Positions 28,057-36,709 of a stretch of DNA of 36,709 bases are shown here, one piece after another. Positions within the stretch are counted from its first letter, which is position 1. The number at the start of each line of letters is the position of its first letter. The stretch is from positions 1-36,709 of the forward strand of contig VGDE01000011.1 in NCBI GenBank assembly GCA_016869875.1. Direction: 5' to 3'. Source of the stretch: Alphaproteobacteria bacterium. Its GTDB lineage: Bacteria > Pseudomonadota > Alphaproteobacteria > Rhodobacterales > Rhodobacteraceae. A program made the position numbers and the translations under genes. The notes beneath the pieces were generated by a model. That model worked only from the letters and a program-made list of their open reading frames with translations. It did not search any database and was not told the origin of the DNA.

Positions 28057-28812
28057 TTACGCCGCAGGAATGCCGCGTGTCCTGCACTCACGCAGGGTGT
28101 CTTCCGTTTCCATCACTCTCAGCCCCATCGGCTTGGTCTGCGACAGGGTAAAGGCTGACCCGATCAGCAGCTTGCCGTTACGGCTGGCCTGAAGGGTGCG
28201 GATGTGGCGTCCATACGGGGCGCCATTTTCCTTGGCCCACCCGGCCAATGCGCAGGTGGCATACGAAAAGGCGATATCGGCGTCCACCCCTTCGCGCAGA
28301 TTGGCGGTCACCTCGACCAGATCAGCCTTGCCGCCGCGGCTGAGCGTCTGGACACGTGACGCGATGAACACCTCGGGGTCGATCTCGGTCCCGTCGCGCA
28401 GCGCGGGCAGCGCAGGCTGCGTGCGTGCGGCAAACTCCTCCAGCGCCTTTTCCTGGGCGGTCTTTCGGCGCGGCAGGTTCGGCGCGACCATGCCCGACAG
28501 GTTCAGGTCCAGGTTCACGTTCAGCGCCGCCAGATCCGCCTCGGTCACTGCAAACGCATCGCGCCCTCCGGGGCTGTCCAGATCCATCGTCGTGACGCTG
28601 CCGTCTTCTTCCAGAATCAGGATCTCGCCCGACTTGGAGGAGATACGTGCCCGATCCAATCCCCGGCCAGGCAGATCCTCGCCCGGCATCGTCAGGTTTG
28701 CCTGGCGTGCGGGCCTGTCTTTCGGGTCGGAATTGCCTGCAAAGCATCCCGACAGGCAAAATGCGGCCCCCAGAAGGGCCGCAGTGACAAGACGATGGCG
28801 TGCCGCCTGCAT
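28057..28812 (-). CDS. Predicted lipoprotein between nuoG and nuoH
   Basis: A 251-residue protein with a signal peptide ending in the lipobox L20-S-G-C23, so it should be lipid-modified and anchored facing the periplasm. The mature part is hydrophilic: a linker, then a region with LEEDGSVTTMDLDSPGG, a middle part rich in Ala/Leu, and a C-terminal part containing YATCALAGWAKENGAPYGRH and a final ECRTRG. Two mature cysteines beyond the lipidated one could pair. I know similar unnamed proteins in rhodobacterial nuo clusters but no function. It is four bases after nuoG and 18 before nuoH. A periplasmic protein in a complex I operon is unexpected, since most complex I maturation is cytosolic. Confidence 0.83.
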   Translation of the reverse strand: MQAARHRLVTAALLGAAFCLSGCFAGNSDPKDRPARQANLTMPGEDLPGRGLDRARISSKSGEILILEEDGSVTTMDLDSPGGRDAFAVTEADLAALNVNLDLNLSGMVAPNLPRRKTAQEKALEEFAARTQPALPALRDGTEIDPEVFIASRVQTLSRGGKADLVEVTANLREGVDADIAFSYATCALAGWAKENGAPYGRHIRTLQASRNGKLLIGSAFTLSQTKPMGLRVMETEDTLRECRTRGIPAA

Positions 28813-28816
28813 GGAC

Positions 28817-30829
28817 CTACTCCGCTGCCAGGGCGGGTGCGTTGCGCTCCGCCGCCATGCGCGACAGCTCTCCCATAAGGGGCGAGCAGCGCGCGATCGG
28901 GTTCGTCAGGTAGTAATCGCGGATCGGGTTCACAAAATCCGCCCGCCCCATGTCGCGCATCGGCAGGGGCTGCCAGTCGCTCTCCACGATCTGGTCGACG
29001 CGGGCCAGATAAGGCACGGCCTCAACCAGCTTGCGGCGCAGCTGCGTGAGACTGTCCCAAGGCAGGGTCTGGCCCAATTCTGCCGAAAGGGCGCGAAGGA
29101 TTGCCCAGTTTTCCTTGGCCTGACCCGGCGCAAAGTTGGCGCGCATGGCCAGCTGCGGCCGGCCTTCGGTGTTCACGAACAGCGCCATCTCCTCTGTATA
29201 GCAGGCCGCAGGCAGGATGATGTCGGCGCGGTGCGCGCCCCGGTCGCCGTGGCTGCCCTGATAGATGACCGTGGCGCCCGGCGCGATCTCGACTTCGTCG
29301 GCGCCGAGGTTGAAGATCACTTCGGCCCCGTCGATGGCGGCCGACAGGCCACCGGCCGTCACGGCGCCCACGTCCATCGCACCGACGCGCGCGGCGGCGG
29401 TGTGCAGGACCAGCAGGCGGGCTCCCGTAGCCTCCGCAAAGGCCTGTGCATGAGCCAGCACGGCCTCGCCATCGGCTTCACGCAGTGCACCCTGTCCCAC
29501 CACCACGATGCCCGGCCCTTCCGCAGGGGCCGCATTGCGCAGCAGGTCGGCCAGCGCAGCCCTGTCGGTACCGGCATGGACATAGTCATAGGTCAGGTCG
29601 ACCGGCTGCCCGATCAGCGTGATCTGCGCGCCGCGCGACCAGGCCTTGCGGATGCGGGCGTTCAGCACCGGCGCCTCGTCCCGCGGATTGGTGCCGATCA
29701 GCACCACCGAGGCCGCAGTGTCGATGTCCTCGATCGCCGCGTTGCCGACATAGCCCGAACGGTTGCCTTCGGGCAGCTTGGCGCCGTCCGTGCGACATTC
29801 GACCGAACCGCCAAGCCCCTCGACCAGCATCTTGAGGCTGAAGGCCGCCTCGACGGAGGCCAGGTCGCCGACCAGGCCCGCAACCTTCCGGCCTGTCATC
29901 GCGGCGGCGGCAGCGGCCAGCGCTTCGGGCCATTCAGCGGGGCGCAGCTTGCCGTTCTCGCGGATATAGGGACGGTCCAGCCGCTGGCGACGCAGCCCGT
30001 CCCAGACAAAACGGGTCTTGTCGCTGATCCACTCCTCGTTCACGGCGTCGTGGTTCCGGGGCACGATGCGCATCACTTCGCGGCCTTTGGTGTCCACCCG
30101 GATCGCGCTGCCAAGCGCGTCCATGACGTCGATCGTCTCGGTCTTGCCCAGTTCCCAGGGACGCGCCTTGAAGGCATAGGGCTTGGACACCAGCGCGCCC
30201 ACCGGGCACAGGTCGATGATATTGCCCTGCAGGTTCGAGGCCAGCGTCTGGTTCAGATAGCTGGTGATCTCGCTGTCCTCGCCGCGGCCAGTCTGACCCA
30301 TCTGGCTGATGCCCGCGACCTCGCTGGTAAAGCGCACGCAGCGGGTGCAGCTGATGCAGCGCGTCATGTGGGTTTCCACCAGAGGCCCCAGGTTCAGTTC
30401 CTCTGCGGCACGCTTGGGTTCGCGATAGCGGCTGAAATCGACGCCATAGGCCATCGCCTGGTCCTGCAGGTCGCATTCGCCGCCCTGGTCGCAGATCGGG
30501 CAGTCCAGCGGATGGTTGATCAGCAGGAACTCCATGACGCCTTCGCGGGCCTTCTTGACCATCGGGCTGTTCGTGCGGATTTCGGACGGCGCGCCTTCGG
30601 GTCCCGGACGCAGGTCCTTGATCTGCATGGCGCAGCTGGCCGCAGGCTTGGGCGGGCCGCCCACGACCTCGACCAGGCACATGCGGCAGTTGCCGGCGAT
30701 CGACAGCCGCTCGTGATAGCAGAAGCGCGGGATCTCGATCCCGGCCTGCTCGCAGGCCTGGATCAGCGTCAGGTTGGGATCGACCTCGATTTCCCTGCCG
30801 TCGATCTTGATTGTCCGCAATTCGGCCAT
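28817..30829 (-). CDS. nuoG: NADH-quinone oxidoreductase subunit G
   Basis: A 670-residue iron-sulfur subunit (75-kDa homologue) of the NADH-oxidising arm. The N-terminal [2Fe-2S] N1b ligands are C37, C48, C51 and C66. The N5 site is H106-x3-C110-x2-C113-x5-C119, and the N4 site is C158, C161, C164 and C208. A catalytically silent molybdopterin-oxidoreductase-like domain follows. The extra N7 cluster seen in E. coli is absent, as in mitochondrial-type enzymes. The ATG at 30829 (AAGGA seven bases upstream) gives [11 protein letters not shown]; an earlier in-frame ATG at 30850 would overlap the previous gene. Confidence 0.97.
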   Translation of the reverse strand: MAELRTIKIDGREIEVDPNLTLIQACEQAGIEIPRFCYHERLSIAGNCRMCLVEVVGGPPKPAASCAMQIKDLRPGPEGAPSEIRTNSPMVKKAREGVMEFLLINHPLDCPICDQGGECDLQDQAMAYGVDFSRYREPKRAAEELNLGPLVETHMTRCISCTRCVRFTSEVAGISQMGQTGRGEDSEITSYLNQTLASNLQGNIIDLCPVGALVSKPYAFKARPWELGKTETIDVMDALGSAIRVDTKGREVMRIVPRNHDAVNEEWISDKTRFVWDGLRRQRLDRPYIRENGKLRPAEWPEALAAAAAAMTGRKVAGLVGDLASVEAAFSLKMLVEGLGGSVECRTDGAKLPEGNRSGYVGNAAIEDIDTAASVVLIGTNPRDEAPVLNARIRKAWSRGAQITLIGQPVDLTYDYVHAGTDRAALADLLRNAAPAEGPGIVVVGQGALREADGEAVLAHAQAFAEATGARLLVLHTAAARVGAMDVGAVTAGGLSAAIDGAEVIFNLGADEVEIAPGATVIYQGSHGDRGAHRADIILPAACYTEEMALFVNTEGRPQLAMRANFAPGQAKENWAILRALSAELGQTLPWDSLTQLRRKLVEAVPYLARVDQIVESDWQPLPMRDMGRADFVNPIRDYYLTNPIARCSPLMGELSRMAAERNAPALAAE

Positions 30830-30839
30830 GATTCCATCC

Positions 30840-31235
30840 TTACCTGGCACTCAGCAGCGACCCTGCGATCGTCTGCCGTGCGATTTCGTCCCGCCCAAGG
30901 CGGCAAAATGTGTCCGGCTGCCCGTTCACCACGCCATTCTCGCGCATGTAACGGTCGGCCTGTGCATAAATGCGCTGGCGCTCCTCGCGACTGTCAAGGA
31001 ACGCATCGATCTGCGCTTCGGTATACCCTTGGTCCAGCGCGTGGCGCTTCAGCGCGCGCGCCTCCCGGAAGGCGCGCACCAGCCGTGCGTCGATCGAAGG
31101 GCAGCCGCGGCGCAGCACATCCGCGACACGGGCCTGCACCAGGCGCTCGTTCACATAGCTGTTCTGAGATAACGGCTCCAACGCGGCAGCAGGGGTGGCG
31201 GCCAGCAGAGCAGCGGCGATCAGGGGGCGCATCAT
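30840..31235 (-). CDS. DUF5333-like exported protein between nuoF and nuoG
   Basis: A 131-residue protein with a clear N-terminal signal peptide ([21 protein letters not shown], cleavage probably after the AAA) and two cysteines in the mature part (GCPSID and TFCRLG) that could form a disulfide. The mature part is helical and charged, with [37 protein letters not shown] and a C-terminal AGSLLSAR. It matches my memory of the rhodobacterial DUF5333 family. AAGGA seven bases before the ATG at 31235 fixes the start; the frame stays open further upstream but is Arg-rich and non-coding-like there. The stop is 10 bp before nuoG. The function is unknown. Confidence 0.8.
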   Translation of the reverse strand: MMRPLIAAALLAATPAAALEPLSQNSYVNERLVQARVADVLRRGCPSIDARLVRAFREARALKRHALDQGYTEAQIDAFLDSREERQRIYAQADRYMRENGVVNGQPDTFCRLGRDEIARQTIAGSLLSAR

Positions 31236-31378
31236 TGGGGTGTCCTTTTCGTGACGATGTGCCTTCACATAATCACCGGACCGCGCTTTCGCCCGACACG
31301 AGCGCGTGCGCGCAGCGTGAGGCACAGAACGCGATCTCGTCCTGCCCGCCGCCGCATCGCAAACCAACCCTTGTCCCA
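31236..31378. other. 143-bp gap inside the nuo unit
   Basis: No gene is seen. It is by far the largest intergenic gap in the nuo unit, where most junctions are within 25 bp. It holds GC-rich partial dyads, such as GCGCT (31283-31287) facing AGCGC (31301-31305), followed by GCGTGCGCGC. No convincing promoter or terminator is visible on the minus strand. Confidence 0.5.
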
Positions 31379-31789
31379 TCATTGCACCCGAACAAAGCTC
31401 ATGGGGAAAACCCGTTCAAACTCTTCCGCCCGCTCCACGACCGGCAGCACCGGTGTTCCGGAGCGGTAGCGCACAAAGCTGCTACTGATCCGCGTGGTCA
31501 GGGTCTTGTTCCAATGCGTCTCATCGGCGGCGCCATCGGGAAAGGTGCAGCGGATGTGCCCTTTGTTCGCATTGCCGCTCACCCTCAGCGTGGGCGGGGA
31601 CAGCGGGACACAACTGGTCGAAGCGCTTTGTCCCGTTCCGTCGATCATGCCGCAGGTGGTGCCCCGCGGCACGTTCTGGACGCCAAGGTCGAACCCTCGA
31701 ACCGCCAAAGGCGCCGGCCCGTATGTCGCCATCGCAGGCAAGATCGCGCCCGAGGCCAGCTTCGTCATCCCTTGGTGGACAGGATTCAT
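31379..31789 (-). CDS. 136-aa hypothetical protein after nuoF
   Basis: The ATG at 31789 lies 5 bp after the nuoF stop. The N-terminus, with a weakly hydrophobic stretch at residues 11-30 ([20 protein letters not shown]), could be a poor signal peptide. The rest contains three cysteines (46, 60, 81), polar and beta-prone sequence, and a C-terminus [20 protein letters not shown] do not recognise a family. The start could also be the internal ATG at residue 8. The same frame stays open far upstream through nuoF, so frame openness alone is not evidence; the operon position and the plausible start and stop are. An extracytoplasmic location is possible if the N-terminus exports it. Confidence 0.55.
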   Translation of the reverse strand: MNPVHQGMTKLASGAILPAMATYGPAPLAVRGFDLGVQNVPRGTTCGMIDGTGQSASTSCVPLSPPTLRVSGNANKGHIRCTFPDGAADETHWNKTLTTRISSSFVRYRSGTPVLPVVERAEEFERVFPMSFVRVQ

Positions 31790-31794
31790 CACCC

Positions 31795-33114
<1,320 letters not shown>

Positions 33115-33324
33115 TCACGCATTCCTGCGCCGCCAGATACGCCAGGTCACGATCAGCGACCAGACAAAAGCGCCGATGGCGGCCAGATCAGCCAGAAAGG
33201 CCCACTGCGCCGCCCAACCATATTCCTTGCCAAGCGCCTGCACGGCGAGCCAGATCAGCATGGTTGCGGCAATCACCGTCGCCACCAGCCGCATCTGCTT
33301 GGCATCCTGCGCAGGGTCAGCCAT
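33115..33324 (-). CDS. DUF5337-like two-helix membrane protein
   Basis: A 69-residue protein of two transmembrane helices (about residues 11-29 and 37-60), with short hydrophilic ends and a basic C-terminus WRIWRRRNA. It starts MADPAQDAKQMRLVATVI, matching my memory of the DUF5337 family found in rhodobacterial nuo clusters. Its ATG at 33324 overlaps the upstream helix-hairpin-helix gene by 8 bp, so the two are probably translated together. The function is unknown. The size and topology resemble small membrane accessory subunits of respiratory complexes; this is inference. Confidence 0.82.
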   Translation of the reverse strand: MADPAQDAKQMRLVATVIAATMLIWLAVQALGKEYGWAAQWAFLADLAAIGAFVWSLIVTWRIWRRRNA

Positions 33325-33856
33325 TATGCAACCCTGCATCACCGGCCAGAACCTTGGCCTGACCCACCCAGTCATCTCCCCGGATACGCGAAGCCGCGCG
33401 ACCGGTCTGCACCGCCATCTCGTCGATAAGGGCATCGTCCCACTCCGCGATCTGCGCGAAGCGCGTGACACCCGCCTTGTGCAGGGCAGCCTCGACCTTG
33501 GGGCCGATTCCCCGGATCTGCCGCAGGTCCTCCGCCTCAGCCCCGCCCTGCACCGACAAATCGACCCGGGGAGCCAGCGCCAGCCCGACCCGAGGTTCGG
33601 CGTCCTGGGGGATGGGCGCCGCCATCGCGACCGGCGCGGCCTCCGGCGGCACCGGGGCCCAAGCTGAACCGTCCATTGCCATCACCCCTCCGTCGAGCAG
33701 CCAGTGCAGCAACGCCCCCAGCAGTAGACCGGCCACAAGCCCCAGAACCAACGCGGCCAGCCAGCCGACCGTGCCGAACAGTCCAAGCGCCAGAACAACA
33801 AGCACCGCAGCGATGGCTCCGGTCCTTCCACCTGTGCTGTTCCATGCGCTTGGCAT
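33317..33856 (-). CDS. Membrane-anchored helix-hairpin-helix protein after nuoE
   Basis: A 179-residue protein in three parts: two adjacent hydrophobic helices (about residues 12-54), a Pro/Ala-rich linker (about 60-105) and a C-terminal helix-hairpin-helix domain (110-172) with DLRQIRGIGPKVEAALHKAGV and DDWVGQAKVL. The HhH form is the one found in so-called 5' nuclease-like proteins and in L21/NuoE-fused domains of related bacteria. HhH usually binds nucleic acid backbone but also mediates protein contacts. GGAG six bases before the ATG at 33856 supports the start. It lies 42 bp after nuoE and overlaps the DUF5337-like gene. Confidence 0.85.
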   Translation of the reverse strand: MPSAWNSTGGRTGAIAAVLVVLALGLFGTVGWLAALVLGLVAGLLLGALLHWLLDGGVMAMDGSAWAPVPPEAAPVAMAAPIPQDAEPRVGLALAPRVDLSVQGGAEAEDLRQIRGIGPKVEAALHKAGVTRFAQIAEWDDALIDEMAVQTGRAASRIRGDDWVGQAKVLAGDAGLHNG

Positions 33857-33898
33857 GTCCTGCTCCGTTCGGGCCCGTGGCCCCTTGCCGATCAGGCC

Positions 33899-34801
33899 TC
33901 AGTTCCCGTCGCTTGTTTCATCCGTCCGCGCCCCCGCAGGCTCGCGCGCCGAAACCGGACGTGCAGCCGAACTGGCATGCGCCTCCTGCTCGGTCACGCC
34001 GGTCTTGTCCGCAGGTGTTCCTGCGGAGGGCCGCGGATCGGTGTCCGGCGTCATGTCCTGCCCGCTGCGGTCGTCGATCGCGGCCTCGGGCTGCGGAAGA
34101 CCACGCCACTTGGTCAGGATCGGCACCTCGGTCCCGTCGATGCGCTTCAGCGTTTCGCCGCGTTCGATGGCCAGCTGCACGCTGGCGTTCATTTCGCTCT
34201 CACCCTTGGCGGCGGCCAGGCTGGTCAGCCCGGCTGCGGGTTCCGAGGCAAAGCGCCCGCTTTGCGATCCCGGCCGCGGCACCTCGCCCGCCGACATCCG
34301 GTCGATCAGCGCCTCGAGGCTTTCGGGCGTCAGATCCTCGTAATAGTCCTTGCCGATCTGCGCCATCGGCGCATTGGCGCAGGCCCCCAGGCACTCGACT
34401 TCTTCCCAGCTGAACTTGCCGTCGGCCGACAACGTGTGGGGCGTGGGCGCGATCTTGCGCTTGCAGACCTCGATCAGGGCCTCGGCGCCGCAAATCATGC
34501 AGGTCGTCGTGCCACAGATCTGGATATTGGCAATCGTGCCAACAGGCTGCAGCTGGAACATGAAGTAGAACGTCGCCACTTCCAGTGCGCGGATATAGGG
34601 CATGCCCAGCAGTTCGGCGCAGTATTCGATCGCAGGACGCGACAGCCAGCCTTCCTGCTCCTGCGCGCGCCACAGGACGGGAATGATCGCCGATTGCTGA
34701 CGACCTTCCGGATACTTGGTCATCTGCGCCCGCGCCCATTCCAGGTTGGCAGGCGTGAAGTTGAAACTGTCCGGCTGGACGGGGTGAAGGCGGCGCAGCA
34801 T
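33899..34801 (-). CDS. nuoE: NADH-quinone oxidoreductase subunit E, with long C-terminal extension
   Basis: A 300-residue 24-kDa-type subunit carrying the N1a [2Fe-2S] cluster, ligated by C96, C101, C137 and C141 (CGTTTC and CLGAC). The core ends near residue 172. A further 128 residues follow: first a part that looks conserved in Paracoccus ([24 protein letters not shown]), then about 60 residues of Asp/Glu/Pro/Ala/Thr-rich disordered tail ending DETSDGN. E. coli NuoE is 166 residues. The ATG at 34801 overlaps the nuoD stop by one base (TGATG). Confidence 0.96.
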   Translation of the reverse strand: MLRRLHPVQPDSFNFTPANLEWARAQMTKYPEGRQQSAIIPVLWRAQEQEGWLSRPAIEYCAELLGMPYIRALEVATFYFMFQLQPVGTIANIQICGTTTCMICGAEALIEVCKRKIAPTPHTLSADGKFSWEEVECLGACANAPMAQIGKDYYEDLTPESLEALIDRMSAGEVPRPGSQSGRFASEPAAGLTSLAAAKGESEMNASVQLAIERGETLKRIDGTEVPILTKWRGLPQPEAAIDDRSGQDMTPDTDPRPSAGTPADKTGVTEQEAHASSAARPVSAREPAGARTDETSDGN

Positions 34802-36039
34802 CAGCGGTCAACCTCTCCGAAAACGATGTCCTGCGTGGCGATCAGCGCCGGCACGTCGGCCAGCAGATGGCCCCGGGCCATCCAGTCCATCGCCTGCAGG
34901 TGCAGATAGCCCGGCGCCCGCAGCTTGGCCCGGTACGGCTTGTTCGTGCCGTCGCTGACCAGATAGACGCCGAACTCGCCCTTGGGCGCCTCGACCGCGG
35001 CATAAATTTCGCCGGCCGGAACGCGGAAGCCCTCGGTGTACAGCTTGAAGTGGTGGATCAGGCTTTCCATGTCGCGCTTCATGTCGCCCCGCTTGGGCGG
35101 CGTCAGCTTGCCGCGCGCCAGAACCTCGCCCGGACCCTCGGCCTGCAGCTTCTGGACCGCCTGCCGCATGATGCTGGTCGATTCCAGCATTTCCTGCATG
35201 CGGATCAGAAAGCGGTCATAGCAGTCGCCGTTGGTCCCAACCGGGATCTTGAAGTCGAACTCGTCATAGCACTCGTAGGGCTGCGACCGCCGCAGGTCCC
35301 AGGCCAGGCCGGAACCGCGCGCCATCACGCCGGAAAAGCCCCACTCCTGAACCTGCTGTTCGGTGACCACGCCGATGTCCACCAGGCGCTGCTTGACGAT
35401 GCGATTCTCCGTCAGCAGGGTGTGCAAATCCTCGACCAGCCGGGGGAACTGGTTACACCACGCCTCGATGTCATCCAGAAGGTCAGGGGGCAGGTCCTGA
35501 TGGACACCGCCCGGCCGGAAATAGGCTGCATGAAGCCGCGCCCCCGAGGCACGTTCGTAAAAGATCATCAGCTGTTCGCGCGCCTCGAACCCCCACAAGG
35601 GCGGGGTAAGTGCGCCGATGTCCAGCATTCCGGTCGTCAGACCCATCAGGTGGTTCAGGATGCGGCCGATCTCGCAGTACAGGACGCGGATCAGGCTGGC
35701 GCGGCGGGGAATGACCGTGCCCGTCATGCGTTCGATTGCCAGGCACCAGGCATGTTCCTGGTTCATGGGGGACACATAGTCCAGCCGGTCGAAATAAGGC
35801 AGGTTCTGCAGGTAGGTGCGGCTTTCCATCAGCTTTTCGGTGCCGCGATGCAGCAGGCCGATATGGGGATCGGCGCGCTCGACGATCTCGCCATCCAGCT
35901 CCAGAACCAGACGCAGCACGCCGTGGGCCGCAGGGTGCTGAGGGCCGAAGTTGATGTTGAACTTGCGGATGCTCTGTTCGGCGGTCAGCGCGTCGTGGCT
36001 GCCGTCGTCATAGGCGTTGTTGCGGATGTCGCCGTCCAT
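34801..36039 (-). CDS. nuoD: NADH-quinone oxidoreductase subunit D
   Basis: A 412-residue 49-kDa-type subunit that, with NuoB and NuoH, forms the quinone-reduction site. Conserved stretches are [62 protein letters not shown]-type sequence ([12 protein letters not shown]) and the C-terminal [22 protein letters not shown]. It is a separate gene from nuoC, unlike the E. coli fusion. The start is ATG at 36039 ([11 protein letters not shown]), four bases after the nuoC stop; an upstream in-frame ATG at 36063 would overlap nuoC. Confidence 0.98.
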   Translation of the reverse strand: MDGDIRNNAYDDGSHDALTAEQSIRKFNINFGPQHPAAHGVLRLVLELDGEIVERADPHIGLLHRGTEKLMESRTYLQNLPYFDRLDYVSPMNQEHAWCLAIERMTGTVIPRRASLIRVLYCEIGRILNHLMGLTTGMLDIGALTPPLWGFEAREQLMIFYERASGARLHAAYFRPGGVHQDLPPDLLDDIEAWCNQFPRLVEDLHTLLTENRIVKQRLVDIGVVTEQQVQEWGFSGVMARGSGLAWDLRRSQPYECYDEFDFKIPVGTNGDCYDRFLIRMQEMLESTSIMRQAVQKLQAEGPGEVLARGKLTPPKRGDMKRDMESLIHHFKLYTEGFRVPAGEIYAAVEAPKGEFGVYLVSDGTNKPYRAKLRAPGYLHLQAMDWMARGHLLADVPALIATQDIVFGEVDR

Positions 36040-36043
36040 CACC

Positions 36044-36661
36044 TTACCCCTTGCTTTTCTCATCGCCGGGAAGCGCGTATTGCACCCCCTCCCACGGCGA
36101 GAGGAAATCGAACTGGCGGTATTCCTGGACCAGTTTCACCGGCTCATAGATCACGCGCTTTTCGGCCTCGTCATAGCGGACCTCGACATAGCCCGTGGTC
36201 GGAAAGTCCTTGCGCAGCGGATGGCCCGAAAAACCATAGTCCGTCAGGATTCGCCGCATGTCGGGATGCCCCGAGAACAGGATCCCGAACATGTCGAAGA
36301 TCTCGCGCTCGAACCAGTTGGCGCAGGGATGGATGCCGGTCAGCGTCGGCAGCATCTCGTCCTCGCGGATCGCGACCTTCACGCGGATGCGGTGGTTCTG
36401 GTACATCGACAAAAAGTGCCAGACCACGTCGAACCGGTGCTGCCGCGAGGGATAATCCACCGCCGTGATGTCCACCAGGGTCGAGAACCGGCAAGAGCTG
36501 TCGCTGCGCAGGAACTCGATCAGGTCCAGGATGCCGGCCGCCGTGGCCGTCACCGTCAGGTCGCCATTGGTGACGACGGCATCGACCACCTCGTTGGGGC
36601 GGCGCAGCTTGATGTGCTCGGCCAGCTGGTCCAGCGCCTCGAGATCGGGATAAAGCGCCAT
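36044..36661 (-). CDS. nuoC: NADH-quinone oxidoreductase subunit C
   Basis: A 205-residue 30-kDa-type subunit of the connecting arm, without redox centres. The family signature [20 protein letters not shown], followed by [20 protein letters not shown], is exact, and [19 protein letters not shown] precedes it. The ATG at 36661 lies two bases after the nuoB stop. The length fits the unfused form. Confidence 0.98.
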   Translation of the reverse strand: MALYPDLEALDQLAEHIKLRRPNEVVDAVVTNGDLTVTATAAGILDLIEFLRSDSSCRFSTLVDITAVDYPSRQHRFDVVWHFLSMYQNHRIRVKVAIREDEMLPTLTGIHPCANWFEREIFDMFGILFSGHPDMRRILTDYGFSGHPLRKDFPTTGYVEVRYDEAEKRVIYEPVKLVQEYRQFDFLSPWEGVQYALPGDEKSKG

Positions 36662-36663
36662 CG

Positions 36664-36709
36664 TTACCTCACCAGCGTGCCAGTGCGCCGGATGCGGCGC
36701 TGAAGTTGC
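36664..36709 (-). CDS. nuoB: NADH-quinone oxidoreductase subunit B, last codons only
   Basis: The window edge contains 14 codons and a TAA reading [14 protein letters not shown], the characteristic NuoB C-terminus, directly before nuoC. The rest of the gene, nuoA and the operon promoter lie outside the window. Confidence 0.9.
   Translation of the reverse strand, partial: QLQRRIRRTGTLVR

Overview
This is a GC-rich chromosomal window from an alphaproteobacterium, most likely Paracoccus or a close relative in the Rhodobacterales. The main evidence is the right half. It carries the complex I operon in the order B-C-D-E-F-G-H-I-J-K-L-M-N, with extra small genes between subunits and birA directly after nuoN. 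This is the layout I know for the Paracoccus denitrificans NQO cluster (14 structural genes plus interspersed unidentified reading frames). No tRNA, rRNA, CRISPR array, insertion sequence or prophage was seen, and no gene-free stretch exceeds about 210 bases.

Left part (1-5602): a tight leftward cassette encodes a 3-hydroxyisobutyrate-dehydrogenase-type oxidoreductase, a small cupin, a PaaI-type hot-dog thioesterase and an acyl-CoA synthetase cut off by the window start. Divergent from it is a membrane-anchored penicillin-acylase-family protein. Its presumed nucleophile serine position reads glycine, so it may be a pseudoenzyme.

Middle part (5603-16514): housekeeping genes. Leftward are lpd (E3), an RgpF-domain protein, an MFS transporter and queA. 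Rightward are bfd-bfr (iron storage and release; the genes overlap by 53 bp). Leftward is gph. Rightward is glmU-glmS (UDP-GlcNAc precursor synthesis, overlapping by one base). Leftward is trmB. Convergent ends carry clear inverted-repeat terminators.

Right part (16515-36709): one leftward transcription unit running from nuoB (only its last codons are present) to nuoN, then birA, coaX and rnj, and ending at a strong hairpin. Most junctions are within about 25 bp or overlap. Seven non-subunit genes lie among the nuo genes: a membrane-anchored helix-hairpin-helix protein and a DUF5337-like two-TM protein (both between nuoE and nuoF), a 136-aa hypothetical and a DUF5333-like exported protein (both between nuoF and nuoG), a lipoprotein (nuoG/nuoH), a 59-aa protein (nuoH/nuoI) and a carboxymuconolactone-decarboxylase-like protein (nuoI/nuoJ). 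Their embedding suggests roles in complex I assembly, stability or regulation, and they are the best candidates here for undescribed biology. I see no sign of a wholly novel defence or mobile system.
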